The notes under the pieces are model-generated. The model was not told where the DNA came from, did no database searches, and worked only from the letters and a program-made list of their open reading frames with translations. A DNA stretch of 64,000 bases from Citrobacter freundii (GTDB lineage Bacteria > Pseudomonadota > Gammaproteobacteria > Enterobacterales > Enterobacteriaceae): positions 186,001 through 250,000 of the forward strand of contig NZ_JAALBX010000001.1 of assembly GCF_011077955.1 (NCBI RefSeq), read 5' to 3'. How positions within the stretch are numbered: the first letter of the stretch is position 1; every line of letters starts with the position of its first letter. Shown piece by piece: positions 55,681 through 64,000 of the stretch. The position numbers and the translations under genes are program-made.

Positions 55681-57053
55681 ATATGACCTCTCTTGAACGT
55701 ACTGGTTTTTTCAAGCGCCGTTGACGAAGCGCTAGTTAAGGTGGGATTGACCAGCCGGGCTGGCAGTAAGAACATCAGCGGTGCGCACAACACCAGGAAG
55801 CCCGCCAGGATATACAACCCGGCATTCGTGCTACCGGTGGTGTCTTTGAGATAACCCAGCACCGTGGGGCCGAAGAAGCCCGCCAGGTTGCCAACGGAGT
55901 TCACCAGCGCAATCCCCGCGGCGGCGGCAGTGCCGGAAAGCAATGTGCCTGGCAAGCTCATGTAGGTGGGGATAAGCGCTAACGTGCCGGACATAGCAAG
56001 GCAGATCCATGCCATCATCCAGAAGGTCGAGCCGCTGCTGGATGCGCTGAGCGTAAGCCCCATCGCTCCGATCCAGGCCGGGATGGCGATATGCCAGCGG
56101 CGCTCCTGCTTAAGGTCGGAATGGCGGCTGTTCCAGACCATAAATACCGCGCCGAAGATATACGGCAACGCCGCCAGCAGGCCAATCGTGAAATCATCGG
56201 TGACGCCTGAGGATTTAATGATCGACGGCAGCCAGAAGTTGATACCGTAATAGCCGATGTTAAAGCTGAAGAAGATCAGCGCCAGCAGCCAGACAAACTT
56301 ATTACTGAACATCGCGCTCAGGCTGGTGGGCGCTTTACCGGCGTTAGCGGCAATCTTGTTGATCCGATCCTGCGCCAGATCGCGCTCGATCACCTGCTTC
56401 TCGTCCAGGGTAAGCCAGTGCGCTGATTTCACGTCGTTATCAAGAAAGCGCAACACCACGAAGGCCAACAGGAATGACGGAATGGCTTCTACCAGGAACA
56501 ACCATTGCCAGTTATGCAGATGCCCCACGCCTTCAAACGTTTTCAGGATAAGCCCCGACAAGGGACTGCCGATTATCGTGGAAAGCGGCGTCACCAGAAT
56601 AAACAGGCCGAGGGTGCGCGCCGATCGCCAGGACGGGAACCACAAAGTGAGATAGAACACAATGCCCGGGAAAAAACCCGCTTCCGCCACGCCCAACAAA
56701 AAGCGCACGAGGTAAAACTGGGTCGGCGTGGTGATAAACATGGTCAGCGTCGATAACACCGCCCAGCTCACCATAATGCGCGCAATCCAAAAGCGTGGCC
56801 CAAAGCGCTGCATGAGCAGGTTGCTTGGCAATTCAAAAATGAAATAGCCGATAAAGAAGATCCCGGCTCCGATGCCGTAAACCGTATCGCTCAGGTTGAG
56901 CGCATCCTGCATATGCAGTTTGGCGAATCCCACGTTCACCCGGTCCAGATAAGCAAAGAAGTAACAGAGGATTAAAAACGGGATCAGCCGCCGGGTGACT
57001 TTGCGGTAGACCTCATTTTTCCGGGCTTCGCTGTGTGTAGCGTCTGTATTCAT
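55677..57053 (-). CDS. MFS sugar-acid:H+ symporter (ACS family, DgoT/GarP-like)
   Basis: A 458-residue protein with 12 membrane segments. The family signatures [20 protein letters not shown] and [20 protein letters not shown] are visible. ACS-family carriers import galactonate, gluconate, glucarate or tartrate-type anions. I chose the ATG at 57053: GAGG lies six bases before it and the family starts there. The neighbouring dgoK/dgoA genes suggest a hexonate substrate such as D-galactonate, but the carrier alone cannot fix it. Confidence 0.88.
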   Translation of the reverse strand: MNTDATHSEARKNEVYRKVTRRLIPFLILCYFFAYLDRVNVGFAKLHMQDALNLSDTVYGIGAGIFFIGYFIFELPSNLLMQRFGPRFWIARIMVSWAVLSTLTMFITTPTQFYLVRFLLGVAEAGFFPGIVFYLTLWFPSWRSARTLGLFILVTPLSTIIGSPLSGLILKTFEGVGHLHNWQWLFLVEAIPSFLLAFVVLRFLDNDVKSAHWLTLDEKQVIERDLAQDRINKIAANAGKAPTSLSAMFSNKFVWLLALIFFSFNIGYYGINFWLPSIIKSSGVTDDFTIGLLAALPYIFGAVFMVWNSRHSDLKQERRWHIAIPAWIGAMGLTLSASSSGSTFWMMAWICLAMSGTLALIPTYMSLPGTLLSGTAAAAGIALVNSVGNLAGFFGPTVLGYLKDTTGSTNAGLYILAGFLVLCAPLMFLLPARLVNPTLTSASSTALEKTSTFKRGHI

Positions 57054-57087
57054 ACTGACCTCAGTAGCGTTGTAGGGTAAGGCGTTG

Positions 57088-57735
57088 TTATGAATGGCTG
57101 TTTTCCCAGGCTTCACGATATGCGCGGGCTTTTTGTTTTACCGCGAGCGCATTATCCCCACGACGATACAACCCACCGCCCAGGCCAAAACCTTGCGCGC
57201 CTGCGCGGCGCCAGGCACGCAGTTGCGCTACGTCAGGCTCAATGCCGCCTACCGGCAGGCACGTCATCTCCGCAGGCAGTACGGCGCGCCAGGCGCTTAA
57301 TATGCGCGGTGCGACCGTGTCTGCCGGGAAAAGCTTGAGGGCGCAGGCTCCGGCATCAAGCGCGGCAAAGGCTTCAGAAGGGGTAATAACGCCTGGCATG
57401 CTGACGAGTCCACGCGACCGGCTACGGCGGATAACGTCGGGGTTCATATTGGGCGAAATGATGAGTTGCCCACCGGCGTCCGCCACCGCGTCCACCTGTT
57501 CGACGGTCAATACCGTCCCGGCCCCCACGTAGCTCCGCCGACCGAGTTGCTTGCGTAACAGCGTGATGGAATTCAGCGCGTCAGGGCTGTTAAGCGGGAC
57601 TTCAAGCCAGGTAAACCCCTCCTCCAGCAACGCCTCCGCCACGGCTGGCGCGTCGTGCGGCGTCAGTCCGCGAAGTATCGCCACCAGCGGTAACGTGGTG
57701 CGCTGCCATAATCGGGAAAAAGCGTGGTAGTCCAT
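57088..57735 (-). CDS. dgoA: 2-dehydro-3-deoxy-6-phosphogalactonate aldolase
   Basis: A 215-residue KDPG/KDPGal aldolase-type enzyme. Visible are LPLVAILRGLTPHDA, EVPLNSPDALNSI, GAGTVLTVEQVDAV and the Schiff-base Lys in ACALKLFPADT, with the C-terminal VGGIEP and GLGGGLY phosphate loop. It cleaves KDPGal to pyruvate and glyceraldehyde-3-phosphate. Its start overlaps the dgoK stop (TAATG). Confidence 0.9.
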   Translation of the reverse strand: MDYHAFSRLWQRTTLPLVAILRGLTPHDAPAVAEALLEEGFTWLEVPLNSPDALNSITLLRKQLGRRSYVGAGTVLTVEQVDAVADAGGQLIISPNMNPDVIRRSRSRGLVSMPGVITPSEAFAALDAGACALKLFPADTVAPRILSAWRAVLPAEMTCLPVGGIEPDVAQLRAWRRAGAQGFGLGGGLYRRGDNALAVKQKARAYREAWENSHS

Positions 57736-58631
57736 TAGTTTGCTCCCGGTAAGCTCATCCGAATTTGGTTCATCCCGGCGATAAAACAGCGCTCGTCGGA
57801 AAGGGGTTCGACCGTCAGTCCCAGTTGCGAGGCGGCACGCTGATAACGATGAAGTAATTCGTCGCTTGCGATAAGCCAGTGAGGCTCATGCGGGCACTGG
57901 CGTAATTCCTCGCCTGTCAGTAATCCCGAGAGGTAATCCCCGATGCCGGTCAGCGCCACCTCGCCGCGTAAGCGCAAGGTACGAACCGAAAACAACAGAT
58001 GGCTGAGCGGCGCGTGCAGGCCGCTGTGTTCAATACCGATATCAAAGGCGTGGGGGTCGGGTTGTTGATCGGGCAAATCACGCCCCAACAGCGAGTGCGC
58101 CATCAGCAACTGATAAAGTTCGCCGGTCATATAGGTGGAGAAGTGCTGGATCACTCCCTTTTCCAGGAAGGCATGCTTGCTGTGGGTGCCCGGTAAAATC
58201 GCGCACAGGCGTGGCGCCTTAACGCTGGTGGCAAGCCCTATCAACTGCACTTCCTCGCCGCGCATTACCTCCGGCAAGCCCACGTCGCTTACGCTTGCAA
58301 CACCCGGCAGGATCCACACCGGGCTTCCCCATTCGGTGTGCAGTAAATGCGCCCCAGCCGCCAGTGTTGGCGCGTCAACGCGCCCTTTGCAATACGGCAC
58401 GTTCACCCATCCCTGTTGCGAGCCGACCATGCCCGCCATCAGCACGGGCAGCGGTCCGTATTCAGCCAGCCAGTGCGTAATACGGGACAGTAACGTCGTC
58501 TCGAATTGTTGGTCTGCCACCTGCAACAGCCCGCACGCATCATTGACTGATGAAATGGGTGTCTCGCCTTGCATTAACCAGGCACGGAAATTGGTGGTTC
58601 CCCAATCAACTGCTATCCATTTTTCGCTCAT
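57735..58631 (-). CDS. dgoK: 2-dehydro-3-deoxygalactonokinase
   Basis: A 298-residue kinase of the DgoK family (292 in E. coli). The N-terminus EKWIAVDWGTTNFRAWLM is the family phosphate-binding loop; PVLMAGMVGSQQGW, LPGTHSKHAFL and LTGIGDYLSGLLTGEEL are also typical. It phosphorylates 2-keto-3-deoxygalactonate. ATG at 58631 (GGA upstream) is preferred over an in-frame TTG at 58643. It is the first catabolic gene after the regulator. Confidence 0.92.
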   Translation of the reverse strand: MSEKWIAVDWGTTNFRAWLMQGETPISSVNDACGLLQVADQQFETTLLSRITHWLAEYGPLPVLMAGMVGSQQGWVNVPYCKGRVDAPTLAAGAHLLHTEWGSPVWILPGVASVSDVGLPEVMRGEEVQLIGLATSVKAPRLCAILPGTHSKHAFLEKGVIQHFSTYMTGELYQLLMAHSLLGRDLPDQQPDPHAFDIGIEHSGLHAPLSHLLFSVRTLRLRGEVALTGIGDYLSGLLTGEELRQCPHEPHWLIASDELLHRYQRAASQLGLTVEPLSDERCFIAGMNQIRMSLPGAN

Positions 58632-58653
58632 CTTGTAATCCAAATATAGTCAT

Positions 58654-58666
58654 CTTGTATTACAAG
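58654..58666. promoter_or_regulatory. Candidate DgoR operator
   Basis: CTTGTATTACAAG is a perfect 13-base palindrome, with a half-copy CTTGTAAT at 58632-58639. It lies directly upstream of dgoK in the gap after dgoR. GntR-family regulators of the FadR subgroup bind short palindromes of this kind. Confidence 0.65.
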
Positions 58667-58726
58667 AAATTTAGATGAAAAGCAGGACGAGGATCTGTGA
58701 AGTCGATCGAAAGTTAGCGGTAAGGT

Positions 58727-59458
58727 TTAAAAAAAGTGTGCGAGGTGGGCAGGCAGCGGATCGCTAAGGTGCTTTTTCGCAGCGCTCAGTAAGATGCTGC
58801 GCATTTGCAGGCGTGCCTGTTCAGGCTGTTTAAGGCGAATACATTCCAGCAACTCGCGGTGAGCCTTCACGGCTTCAAGCGTTTGGGTAACGTCGGATTC
58901 AAGGGTACGCTTGAATGAAAAGAGCATGGCGGCGGAAAGCGCATTACCAACCGAAAACAAAAAAGGATTGTGGCCCGCCTTCAGGATCCCGGTATGAAAA
59001 GCGAGATCGCCTTGCTTAAACAGATCCTCAGAATCCTGCTGTTGGCCCAGCGACATGATTTCCCAGGCATCTTCCAGATCGGCGAGATCGCGTCCGTTTG
59101 CGTTGATCGCCGCCATCGCCGCGGCGTTAGGCTCAAAGGTCATGCGGGTTATCATCAGTTGTTCGATGAGCGTGTCGTCAATACCGGTTTCCTCAAGCCA
59201 ACTCAGGACATCGGCATCCAGAAAACTCCACTGTTCACGCGGTGTCACAGTACTGCGGCGTTTGGCCTGGATAGTCAGCATTCCCTTTGCGCCTAATACC
59301 TGAAGCGCGTTGCGTACTGAGGTGCGTGAGACGTTATATTGCAACGCCAGTTCGTTTTCACCGGGTATCGACACGCCAGGCTGCAACTCGCCGCGCATGA
59401 TGCGCAAGGCAAGATCTTTAGTCAGCGTTTCAGCAATGGACGCAGTGGCGGTTTTCAT
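58727..59458 (-). CDS. dgoR: GntR-family (FadR subgroup) regulator, DgoR-like
   Basis: A 243-residue regulator. N-terminal winged helix: IMRGELQPGVSIPGENELALQYNVSRTSVRNALQVL; the C-terminal FCD domain (about 90-230) binds the effector, with the metal-site type residues in LAFHTGILKAGHNPF and AVKAHRELL. In E. coli DgoR represses dgo genes until galactonate or its product binds. It lies upstream of, and in the same direction as, dgoK. Confidence 0.88.
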   Translation of the reverse strand: MKTATASIAETLTKDLALRIMRGELQPGVSIPGENELALQYNVSRTSVRNALQVLGAKGMLTIQAKRRSTVTPREQWSFLDADVLSWLEETGIDDTLIEQLMITRMTFEPNAAAMAAINANGRDLADLEDAWEIMSLGQQQDSEDLFKQGDLAFHTGILKAGHNPFLFSVGNALSAAMLFSFKRTLESDVTQTLEAVKAHRELLECIRLKQPEQARLQMRSILLSAAKKHLSDPLPAHLAHFF

Positions 59459-59542
59459 GAGGATCCGGTTGGCAAGACAACAAAGAGATAGTTTATATCA
59501 GGTTGAAATGAGATGGAATTTTCACAGGCCGCCCGGCGGCGG

Positions 59543-59568
59543 GCTTTGCCCTGCGAACAGGGCAAAGC
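59543..59568 (-). terminator. Hairpin downstream of aer
   Basis: A perfect 11-base stem (GCTTTGCCCTG at 59543-59553, CAGGGCAAAGC at 59558-59568) with a 4-base loop, nine bases after the aer stop. There is no T run directly after it. Confidence 0.65.
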
Positions 59569-59576
59569 GTTAAGGC

Positions 59577-61097
59577 TTATTGAAGGACCGTGACCGCAGC
59601 TTCAAGCCGTGACGCGCGATGCTTCACCATTGACGACACATGGGCGCTTTCTTCCACCAGTACGGCGTTCTTTTTGGTGATGTCGTCAAGTTCCGCCACG
59701 GCGCGGGTCAGCTCCGATAACCCCTGCGCCTGCTCTGAGGTGGCGTGGCTGATTTGGCTGATGAGCGCCGTCACGTTCTGCACCTGATTGACAATATTTT
59801 GCATGGTGCGTCCGGCTTCATGCACCTGGACTGCCCCGGAGCGTACTTGACTGGTGCTGGCGTCGATAAGTTTGCGGATATCGTTGGCGGCGCTGGCGCT
59901 GCGGCTTGCCAGATGGCGCACCTCGCCTGCCACAACCGCAAAGCCTTTCCCCTGCTCGCCCGCACGCGCGGCTTCAACCGCGGCGTTCAGCGCCAGAATA
60001 TTGGTTTGAAACGCGATGTCGTTAATCAGTGACGTAATAGAGCCGATACGCTGGGTGCTGTCGGCAATGTCATCCATGGTATTAACGACCGTCTCCATAG
60101 CCTGCCCGCCCTGACGCGCCGCATCGCTGGCCTCGCTGGACAGTTGGTTGGCCTCAACCGCCGTCTGGGAATTGTTTTGCACCGAGGTCGCCATCTGGTT
60201 CATGGTGGTCACGGTTTGCTGGACGTTCACCACCGTCTGGCGGGTGCGTTCATTGAGATCCTCATTGCCGCGCGCCAACGTCTCACTACCGCTACGCACG
60301 TTTTCGACCTGGCTTGTCACGTCATTCATCAGCCAACGGCACATCAGGCCGAGCTGCCCAATGGACCGTAACGTCAGCCCGATTTCGTCGGTACGATTAA
60401 GCTGCTCAACGCTGTTGCGCTCCCCCGTGGCGACTTTCAGCGCCTGACGCGCGACATTCTCAATGGGGCGTGAAACCTGATTTTCCAGCACCAGCGTACT
60501 GAGCGCCATCAGCAATACCGGCACGAAAGCAAGTAGCCAACCCGGCAGAGTGAACGCGCACAGCGCCAGCCATAGCGTCATGGTCACGCCCATAATGCTG
60601 CGAATGCGCCAGCGCAACGGCATGGCGGGCAGTTTGCCGAGAAAATGCTTTTTAAGCACCAGTCCTTTATAAATACGGCGTTTCGCCTTGCCCTCACACA
60701 GGGCTTTATACAAAGGCTCAACCGTCGCAATCTCTTGCGGAGTGGCGCGGGTACGAATCGACATATACCCGGTGATGCTGCCGTTACGCACCATCGGCAC
60801 CGCGTTGGCGCGCACCCAGTAGTGGTCGCCGTTTTTACAGCGGTTTTTAACGATGCCCGTCCAGGGTTCGCCCTGTTGCAGGGTGTACCACATATCGGCA
60901 AACGCCGCTTTCGGCATATCCGGGTGACGCACCAGATTATGCGGCTGTCCCAGAAGCTCCTGAAGTGAATAACCGCTTACCTGTACGAAGGTGTCATTGG
61001 CGTGAGTGATAATACTTTGCAGATTGGTGGTGGACATTAAGGTGGTGTTTTCATCCAGTCCTTTTTCGTGTTGCGTAACACGCTGATGCGATGACAT
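59577..61097 (-). CDS. aer: Aerotaxis/energy-taxis receptor
   Basis: The 506-residue protein matches E. coli Aer (506) along its length. The N-terminal PAS domain (about 10-120) binds FAD ([29 protein letters not shown]); a membrane anchor is at about 167-205; HAMP follows, then the signalling domain with [20 protein letters not shown]. Aer senses redox state and steers flagellar motion through CheA/CheW. A FliA-type promoter lies upstream. Relative to E. coli, a dgo operon is inserted between yqjI and this gene. Confidence 0.97.
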   Translation of the reverse strand: MSSHQRVTQHEKGLDENTTLMSTTNLQSIITHANDTFVQVSGYSLQELLGQPHNLVRHPDMPKAAFADMWYTLQQGEPWTGIVKNRCKNGDHYWVRANAVPMVRNGSITGYMSIRTRATPQEIATVEPLYKALCEGKAKRRIYKGLVLKKHFLGKLPAMPLRWRIRSIMGVTMTLWLALCAFTLPGWLLAFVPVLLMALSTLVLENQVSRPIENVARQALKVATGERNSVEQLNRTDEIGLTLRSIGQLGLMCRWLMNDVTSQVENVRSGSETLARGNEDLNERTRQTVVNVQQTVTTMNQMATSVQNNSQTAVEANQLSSEASDAARQGGQAMETVVNTMDDIADSTQRIGSITSLINDIAFQTNILALNAAVEAARAGEQGKGFAVVAGEVRHLASRSASAANDIRKLIDASTSQVRSGAVQVHEAGRTMQNIVNQVQNVTALISQISHATSEQAQGLSELTRAVAELDDITKKNAVLVEESAHVSSMVKHRASRLEAAVTVLQ

Positions 61098-61149
61098 GGC
61101 TGCTCCCTTTTGCAGGTTATTTTATTGTTAATCACTTAGATGCCATGTT

Positions 61150-61176
61150 ATGTCGGCGATAACATTAATAACTTTA
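61150..61176 (-). promoter_or_regulatory. FliA (sigma-28) promoter of aer
   Basis: On the minus strand: TAAAGTTA (61176-61169), an 11-base spacer, then GCCGACAT (61157-61150). This matches TAAAGTTT-N11-GCCGATAA at 7 and 6 of 8 positions, about 53 bases upstream of aer. Confidence 0.8.
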
Positions 61177-61330
61177 ACGGTTAAATATGATAAAGATCGC
61201 AAAAGCAGGGATAACCAAAAATAAGTAGTGCGAATGTAAAATAATCAACCTAATCAACTATCTGGATATCCCGAGCCATGAAGGGGCAAAAAAGTCAATT
61301 TGGGAGCCATTGCACAAATTTGCAACAATC

Positions 61331-61347
61331 TGCACCAACATTGTGCA
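61331..61347. promoter_or_regulatory. NtrC-like enhancer site upstream of patA
   Basis: TGCACCAACATTGTGCA is a near-perfect match to the NtrC site (GCACY-N5-RGTGC). It lies about 140 bases upstream of the sigma-54 promoter, a normal enhancer distance. The rest of the aer-patA gap (61098-61546) holds the aer promoter and no gene. Confidence 0.65.
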
Positions 61348-61483
61348 TCTTGACTGTTTTTTGTTCTCCCGCTGCCGCTGTGGATAGCATAAACCACCAT
61401 AACCCCGTACGGGATGAGATTTAATCGTAAGCGGTAAGCATTCTCCCTGGCGTTTATTCCGTTTATTGGCCTTCCTGCCGAAG

Positions 61484-62959
<1,476 letters not shown>

Positions 62960-62968
62960 TCGGTGATT

Positions 62969-62996
62969 CAGGGAAACCGTATCGGCGGTTTCCCTG
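62969..62996. terminator. Terminator between convergent patA and nadR
   Basis: A perfect 11-base stem (CAGGGAAACCG at 62969-62979, CGGTTTCCCTG at 62986-62996) with a 6-base loop, followed by ATTCCCTT. It can serve both genes. Confidence 0.75.
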
Positions 62997-63014
62997 ATTC
63001 CCTTCACTCACTGT

Positions 63015-64000
63015 TCAGGGAGTGAATGATCCCGCCTCGCCCATCAGATCTTTCACCAAATCCACGCAGCGCAGAAAGCGCGTGTCGTAATCCGACTCTT
63101 TTACGTGTACATAGCTGATGTTGTTCTCTTTAAGCATTTCCACCAGCAAAGCTTGAAAGGTCTGGCGATCCACGGAGCTTCCCAGGCTTCGCAGGCCATC
63201 TGCTATCCACGGGGTGTTGTTCTCAAGCAGAATAACCAGGTCGAAACGGTATTCATCAATCAGCGCCTGCACAAAGGGATGTTCCCGCCCTTCATACTTT
63301 TTGCAAAACGCCTGGGTAGTGACGAAATCGGTATCGATAAAGGCCACTTTATTGGCGTATTTGACGGCAAAATCAATGTACTGAGCGTGGCCCAGGGCGA
63401 TTTTGTCGTAATCGGAATACTGGAGCGCCATTTCATCGCCGCCCAAGTGCGAGAACACGTAATCCCGACCATATTCCCAGGCGCTGGTGGTATTGAAAAT
63501 ATTGGCGAGTTTATTCACCAGCATAGACTTGCCGCTGGATTCGCCGCCTAAAATCGCCACGGTGCGCACAAAGAACGGCTTCACTTCGGTGGGAATGTAT
63601 TCCCAGTAGCGGAACGGGTTTTCGCGGATTTGCCCGCCGCTGATGTTCATAAAGGTACGTTTAGGATCGATGAGCACGGTTTCAATACCCAGGTGCTGAA
63701 GGTATTGCGGCGCGTCAGCCTCCTCAGAGGTGTAGATCCAGTCGGGTTCGATGCCTTTTTCCGCCATAAAACCGGACATCCCTTCGCTCCAGACGTCCCA
63801 GCCGTGGGGATACGGCTCCATGCCCTCTTCGTTGAAAGCATGGATACGAATATTTTTCTGATACTTAAAGGTCTGCAACAGCCAGCGTAAACGGTCTGAC
63901 ACGGTGGGTTGTTGGGACATGGCGCTTGCTTCAAACAGCGCGCGATCGCGGGTTTCATCGTAACCCATGATGATATGCAGCTCATCTACCTGGCTACAGG
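63015..64000 (-). CDS. nadR: NadR: NMN adenylyltransferase/ribosylnicotinamide kinase (C-terminal part)
   Basis: The minus-strand frame is open to the window edge, where it reads CSQVDELHIIMGYDETRDRA, the interior of NadR (410 residues in E. coli). About 328 residues are present; the N-terminal DNA-binding domain lies outside. Visible are the adenylyltransferase end SGGQIRENPFRYWEYIP and the kinase P-loop AILGGESSGKSMLVNKL, then SAWEYGRDYVF and FIDTDFVTTQAF. The protein is close to E. coli NadR with a slightly different C-terminal tail. In E. coli nadR lies far away, near radA/serB, so its position next to patA is unusual. Confidence 0.93.
   Translation of the reverse strand, partial: CSQVDELHIIMGYDETRDRALFEASAMSQQPTVSDRLRWLLQTFKYQKNIRIHAFNEEGMEPYPHGWDVWSEGMSGFMAEKGIEPDWIYTSEEADAPQYLQHLGIETVLIDPKRTFMNISGGQIRENPFRYWEYIPTEVKPFFVRTVAILGGESSGKSMLVNKLANIFNTTSAWEYGRDYVFSHLGGDEMALQYSDYDKIALGHAQYIDFAVKYANKVAFIDTDFVTTQAFCKKYEGREHPFVQALIDEYRFDLVILLENNTPWIADGLRSLGSSVDRQTFQALLVEMLKENNISYVHVKESDYDTRFLRCVDLVKDLMGEAGSFTP

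Overview
This window is a chromosomal segment of a gamma-proteobacterium of the Enterobacteriaceae. The evidence is the macromolecular synthesis operon (rpsU-dnaG-rpoD) flanked by tsaD and mug, a tRNA-Ile2 (CAT) gene, and further right yqjH/yqjI, aer and patA. All are very close to their E. coli counterparts and in the E. coli order. I cannot name the genus from sequence alone.

Layout. 1-4.3 kb: the 5' part of a very large autotransporter on the minus strand, truncated by the window edge. 4.5-10.9 kb: conserved core (tsaD, rpsU, dnaG, rpoD, mug, tRNA-Ile2 ileX). In E. coli yqjH follows ileX directly; here about 40 kb of accessory DNA (10.9-51.4 kb) lies between them. It holds four modules: (a) 11-24 kb, a yoaC-like gene, an iron-siderophore ABC importer with an MFS protein, a chemoreceptor, an orphan acetyltransferase, a TonB-dependent FoxA/FhuA-type receptor and an AraC-family regulator, with Fur-box-like sites at three places; (b) 24.5-43 kb, a complete glycyl-radical-enzyme bacterial microcompartment (GRM) locus for B12-independent 1,2-propanediol use; (c) 43.5-51.4 kb, a hexose-phosphate-type afuABC transporter under a uhpABC-like signalling operon. 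51.5-53 kb: the core pair yqjH/yqjI with shared operators. 53-59.5 kb: a second insertion between yqjI and aer, a dgo-type sugar-acid operon. 59.5-63 kb: core aer and patA. 63-64 kb: the C-terminal part of nadR, in an unexpected place.

How the parts work together. In the GRM locus a soluble PocR-domain histidine kinase and a YesN-type response regulator (plus strand) probably sense a diol and activate the minus-strand operons. The glycyl radical dehydratase and its radical-SAM activase make propionaldehyde inside a shell built from BMC-H, permuted BMC-H, BMC-T and BMC-P proteins. The aldehyde is reduced by an iron alcohol dehydrogenase or oxidised by a CoA-acylating aldehyde dehydrogenase, then passed through PduL and an acetate/propionate kinase to give ATP. 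A second S-adenosylmethionine synthetase (metK paralogue) sits in the locus and could supply the activase. Hairpins between dehydratase, activase and a membrane protein of unknown role suggest graded expression.

Regulation visible in the sequence includes Fur-like boxes, palindromic YqjI-type operators, a DgoR-type palindrome, FliA-type promoters before aer and the chemoreceptor, and a sigma-54 promoter with an NtrC-like site before patA. I saw no integrase, transposase, CRISPR array, rRNA or replication origin. All functional calls are by eye; no database search was run.
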